From: Stenotrophomonas sp. SAU14A_NAIMI4_5 | GTDB taxonomy: Bacteria; Pseudomonadota; Gammaproteobacteria; Xanthomonadales; Xanthomonadaceae | Direction of reading: 5' to 3' | Assembly (NCBI RefSeq): GCF_003086795.1 | Contig: NZ_CP026003.1 | Span: 3,911,531-3,975,530, forward strand | Length of the DNA stretch: 64,000 nucleotides | Part shown: positions 62,554-64,000 of the stretch, in pieces | Layout of the letters: each line of letters starts with the position of its first letter | How positions within the stretch are numbered: the first letter of the stretch is position 1 | Program-made: the position numbers and the translations under genes | Notes under the pieces: model-generated | Database searches by the model: none | The model's input: the letters and a program-made list of their open reading frames with translations, nothing else | What the model was told of the DNA's origin: nothing

Positions 62554-63681
62554 ATGTTGCTTCGTTTTCGTACGGTCGTCGCTGCGGCGATGCTGACCGT
62601 GGCTGCCTATGCTACCGCCGTTGAAGTGAATGGCGGGCACCCGGACACCTACGTGGTCCGCAAAGGGGACACGCTGTGGGACATTGCAGGCCGGTTCCTG
62701 CAGAAGCCCTGGCTGTGGCCGGAGATCTGGCAGGCCAACCCGCAGATCGCCAACCCGCATCTCATCTACCCGGGTGACGTGCTCAGCCTGGCCTATCTGG
62801 ACCGCGTGACGGCCCAGCCCGGCCCGCGCACGGAAGCCCCGGTGACCGGCGTGCCGCTCTCGGAGGTCGAACCCTTCCTGAAGCAGCTGAGCGTGGTCGA
62901 CAGCATCGACCAGCTTCCCTATGTGGTCGGCCTGGAAGGGAACCGCCTGCGCGCCACCAGTGGCCAGGCCGCCTATGTCCGCCTGGCCGATGCCCAGGTC
63001 GGCCAGCGCTGGGCCGTGGTCCGCCCGACCGTGCGCTACGGCCAGCCCAAGCCGACCGAGGACCTGACCGCCAACGGCGACGTCACCCCGGGCAGCGGCA
63101 ACCTGTGGAAGGCCTACAACACGCCCAACCATCGCCGCGGCGTGCTGGGCTATGAGCTGGCCCAGGTCGGCCTCGGCACCATCACCCAGGTGGCCGGCGG
63201 CAAGACCGAAGCCTCCACTCTGATGCTGGACGCCAACGGCGACGGCCGTGAAGTGCGTGCCGGTGACCGCCTGGTGCCGGTGGAGGCCCAGCCTTACGAC
63301 CTGCAGTTCTTCCCGCATGTGCCCGCCGCCAGCCTGGAAGGCCTGGATGTGCGCGTGCTGGCCGTTGCCGACATGTTCAATGCCGGCGGCCCGCGCGACG
63401 TCATCGCCATCTCTGCCGGCCGCAGCCAGGGCGTGGACAACGGCACGGTGTTCTCGCTGTGGCGCCAGGGCAGCCATGTCGCCCACCGCATGAAGTACCC
63501 GAACTCCTCGCGCATGGACGATTCGCCGTCCACCGGTGCGGGCCGGGTCAGCCTGCCGGACGAATACGCCGCCCACGCGATGGTGTTCCGCACCTTCGAC
63601 AACGTCAGCTACGCGCTGGTGATGCAGGGCGTGAAGCCGGTGAACGTGGGTTACAGCGCCCAGCACCCGGACGCGAAGTAG
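62554..63681 (+). CDS. exported LysM peptidoglycan-binding protein
   Basis: 375 residues from the ATG at 62554. The signal peptide ends near AYATAVE. One LysM domain follows at about residues 35-85 (YVVRKGDTLWDIAGRFLQKP, then WLWPEIWQANPQI and YPGDVLSL). A long C-terminal part of unknown fold follows. In this family the gene commonly precedes dprA. The stop codon TAG is the TAG of a SMAG GTAG head. Confidence 0.88.
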   Translation: MLLRFRTVVAAAMLTVAAYATAVEVNGGHPDTYVVRKGDTLWDIAGRFLQKPWLWPEIWQANPQIANPHLIYPGDVLSLAYLDRVTAQPGPRTEAPVTGVPLSEVEPFLKQLSVVDSIDQLPYVVGLEGNRLRATSGQAAYVRLADAQVGQRWAVVRPTVRYGQPKPTEDLTANGDVTPGSGNLWKAYNTPNHRRGVLGYELAQVGLGTITQVAGGKTEASTLMLDANGDGREVRAGDRLVPVEAQPYDLQFFPHVPAASLEGLDVRVLAVADMFNAGGPRDVIAISAGRSQGVDNGTVFSLWRQGSHVAHRMKYPNSSRMDDSPSTGAGRVSLPDEYAAHAMVFRTFDNVSYALVMQGVKPVNVGYSAQHPDAK

Positions 63682-63745
63682 AGTCGACCGTTGGTCGACT
63701 GCGCTTCGATCCGTCCGCGGTAGTCGACCAACGGTCGACTCTACC
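63678..63745. repeat. SMAG repeat, inverted dimer (TCGACCGTTGGTCGA stem)
   Basis: GTAGAGTCGACCGTTGGTCG begins inside the last codons of the LysM gene; the inverted copy ends CGACTCTACC. A separate GAAGGCGCCC-TA-GGGCGCCTTC hairpin lies at 63818-63839 without a T run. Confidence 0.85.
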
Positions 63746-63864
63746 CCGCCGGTTCCAGCCGGGCGGCACCGCACCGCAGGCGGTTGCCGGAGGCGGACTC
63801 CCCTGACAGCAGAACGCGAAGGCGCCCTAGGGCGCCTTCGTCGTCCGTGGCCGATAGTCGGGCG

Positions 63865-64000
63865 ATGCCCCGCCCCGACACCGCCCTCGATGCACTCGCC
63901 CGCCTGGTCCTGGCCGGCGGACCGCTGGCGCCCCGCCGCGCCCTGCTGCTGGCCAGCGGCGATGCCCCCGCCGCGCTCGCCCTGGGCGTGGCCGGCTGGC
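63865..64000 (+). CDS. dprA: DprA/Smf DNA-processing protein, N-terminal start only
   Basis: The frame from the ATG at 63865 is open to the window end and reads MPRPDTALDALARLVLAGG, matching the helical N-terminal extension of DprA. The Rossmann core that loads RecA onto incoming DNA lies outside the window. The call rests on the start and on the def/LysM/dprA gene order. Confidence 0.65.
   Translation, partial: MPRPDTALDALARLVLAGGPLAPRRALLLASGDAPAALALGVAGW

Overview
This window is chromosomal DNA from a GC-rich gammaproteobacterium of the Xanthomonadaceae, most likely a Stenotrophomonas of the S. maltophilia group. The evidence is the gene order (atpIBEFHAGDC followed by glmU; algZ-algR near hemC; rsmB-fmt-def divergent from a LysM gene and dprA), the Xanthomonadaceae-type proteins, and about fifteen loci of GTAG-headed palindromes that match the SMAG elements described for S. 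maltophilia.

Layout. 1-2206: the end of a sigma-54 response regulator overlapping its histidine kinase. 2216-2487: a tandem SMAG array. 2499-11635: glmU, a GtrA-like gene on the other strand, and the complete F1Fo ATP synthase operon on the minus strand. 12083-18405: two outer-membrane beta-barrel genes around the pyruvate dehydrogenase genes aceF-lpdA and a hypoxanthine/uracil-type DNA glycosylase. 18578-26273: glpD, glpK, an orphan metQ, a WYL regulator, a LolA-like lipoprotein, a DUF481 protein and hemC. 26932-31356: algR, algZ, a carboxylesterase and opgH. 31796-40613: small or stress-related genes, a chemoreceptor, an epimerase, a GST, a GH43 hydrolase and an H-NS-like protein.

The accessory part is 41.0-47.4 kb. 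A decayed 3.4-kb islet (41595-45040) sits at the 3' end of tRNA-Ile(CAT). It is bounded by 45-bp direct repeats of the tRNA end and carries an N-terminally shortened tyrosine recombinase and a broken Amidase_3 gene (one poly-A frameshift and two in-frame TAGs, with all catalytic residues kept). Next to it lie a hypothetical gene and a YjjJ-type HipA kinase behind an AT-rich leader with twin candidate operators.

47.6-64.0 kb is again core: rpoD, dtd, an LpxL-type acyltransferase, ribA, two bacterial PH-domain membrane proteins, a cell-surface glycan block (CDP-glycerol-transferase-like protein, WaaE-like glycosyltransferase, O-antigen-ligase-like protein, ArnT-like GT39), then rsmB-fmt-def on the minus strand and a LysM protein plus the start of dprA on the plus strand.

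The unusual structure is mostly non-coding: SMAG repeats that supply stop codons, a second palindrome family that encodes the end of glpD, and a cluster of long multi-hairpin elements, one with G-quadruplex potential, between algR and hemC. I found no CRISPR array, no intact prophage and no convincing new multi-gene defence system.
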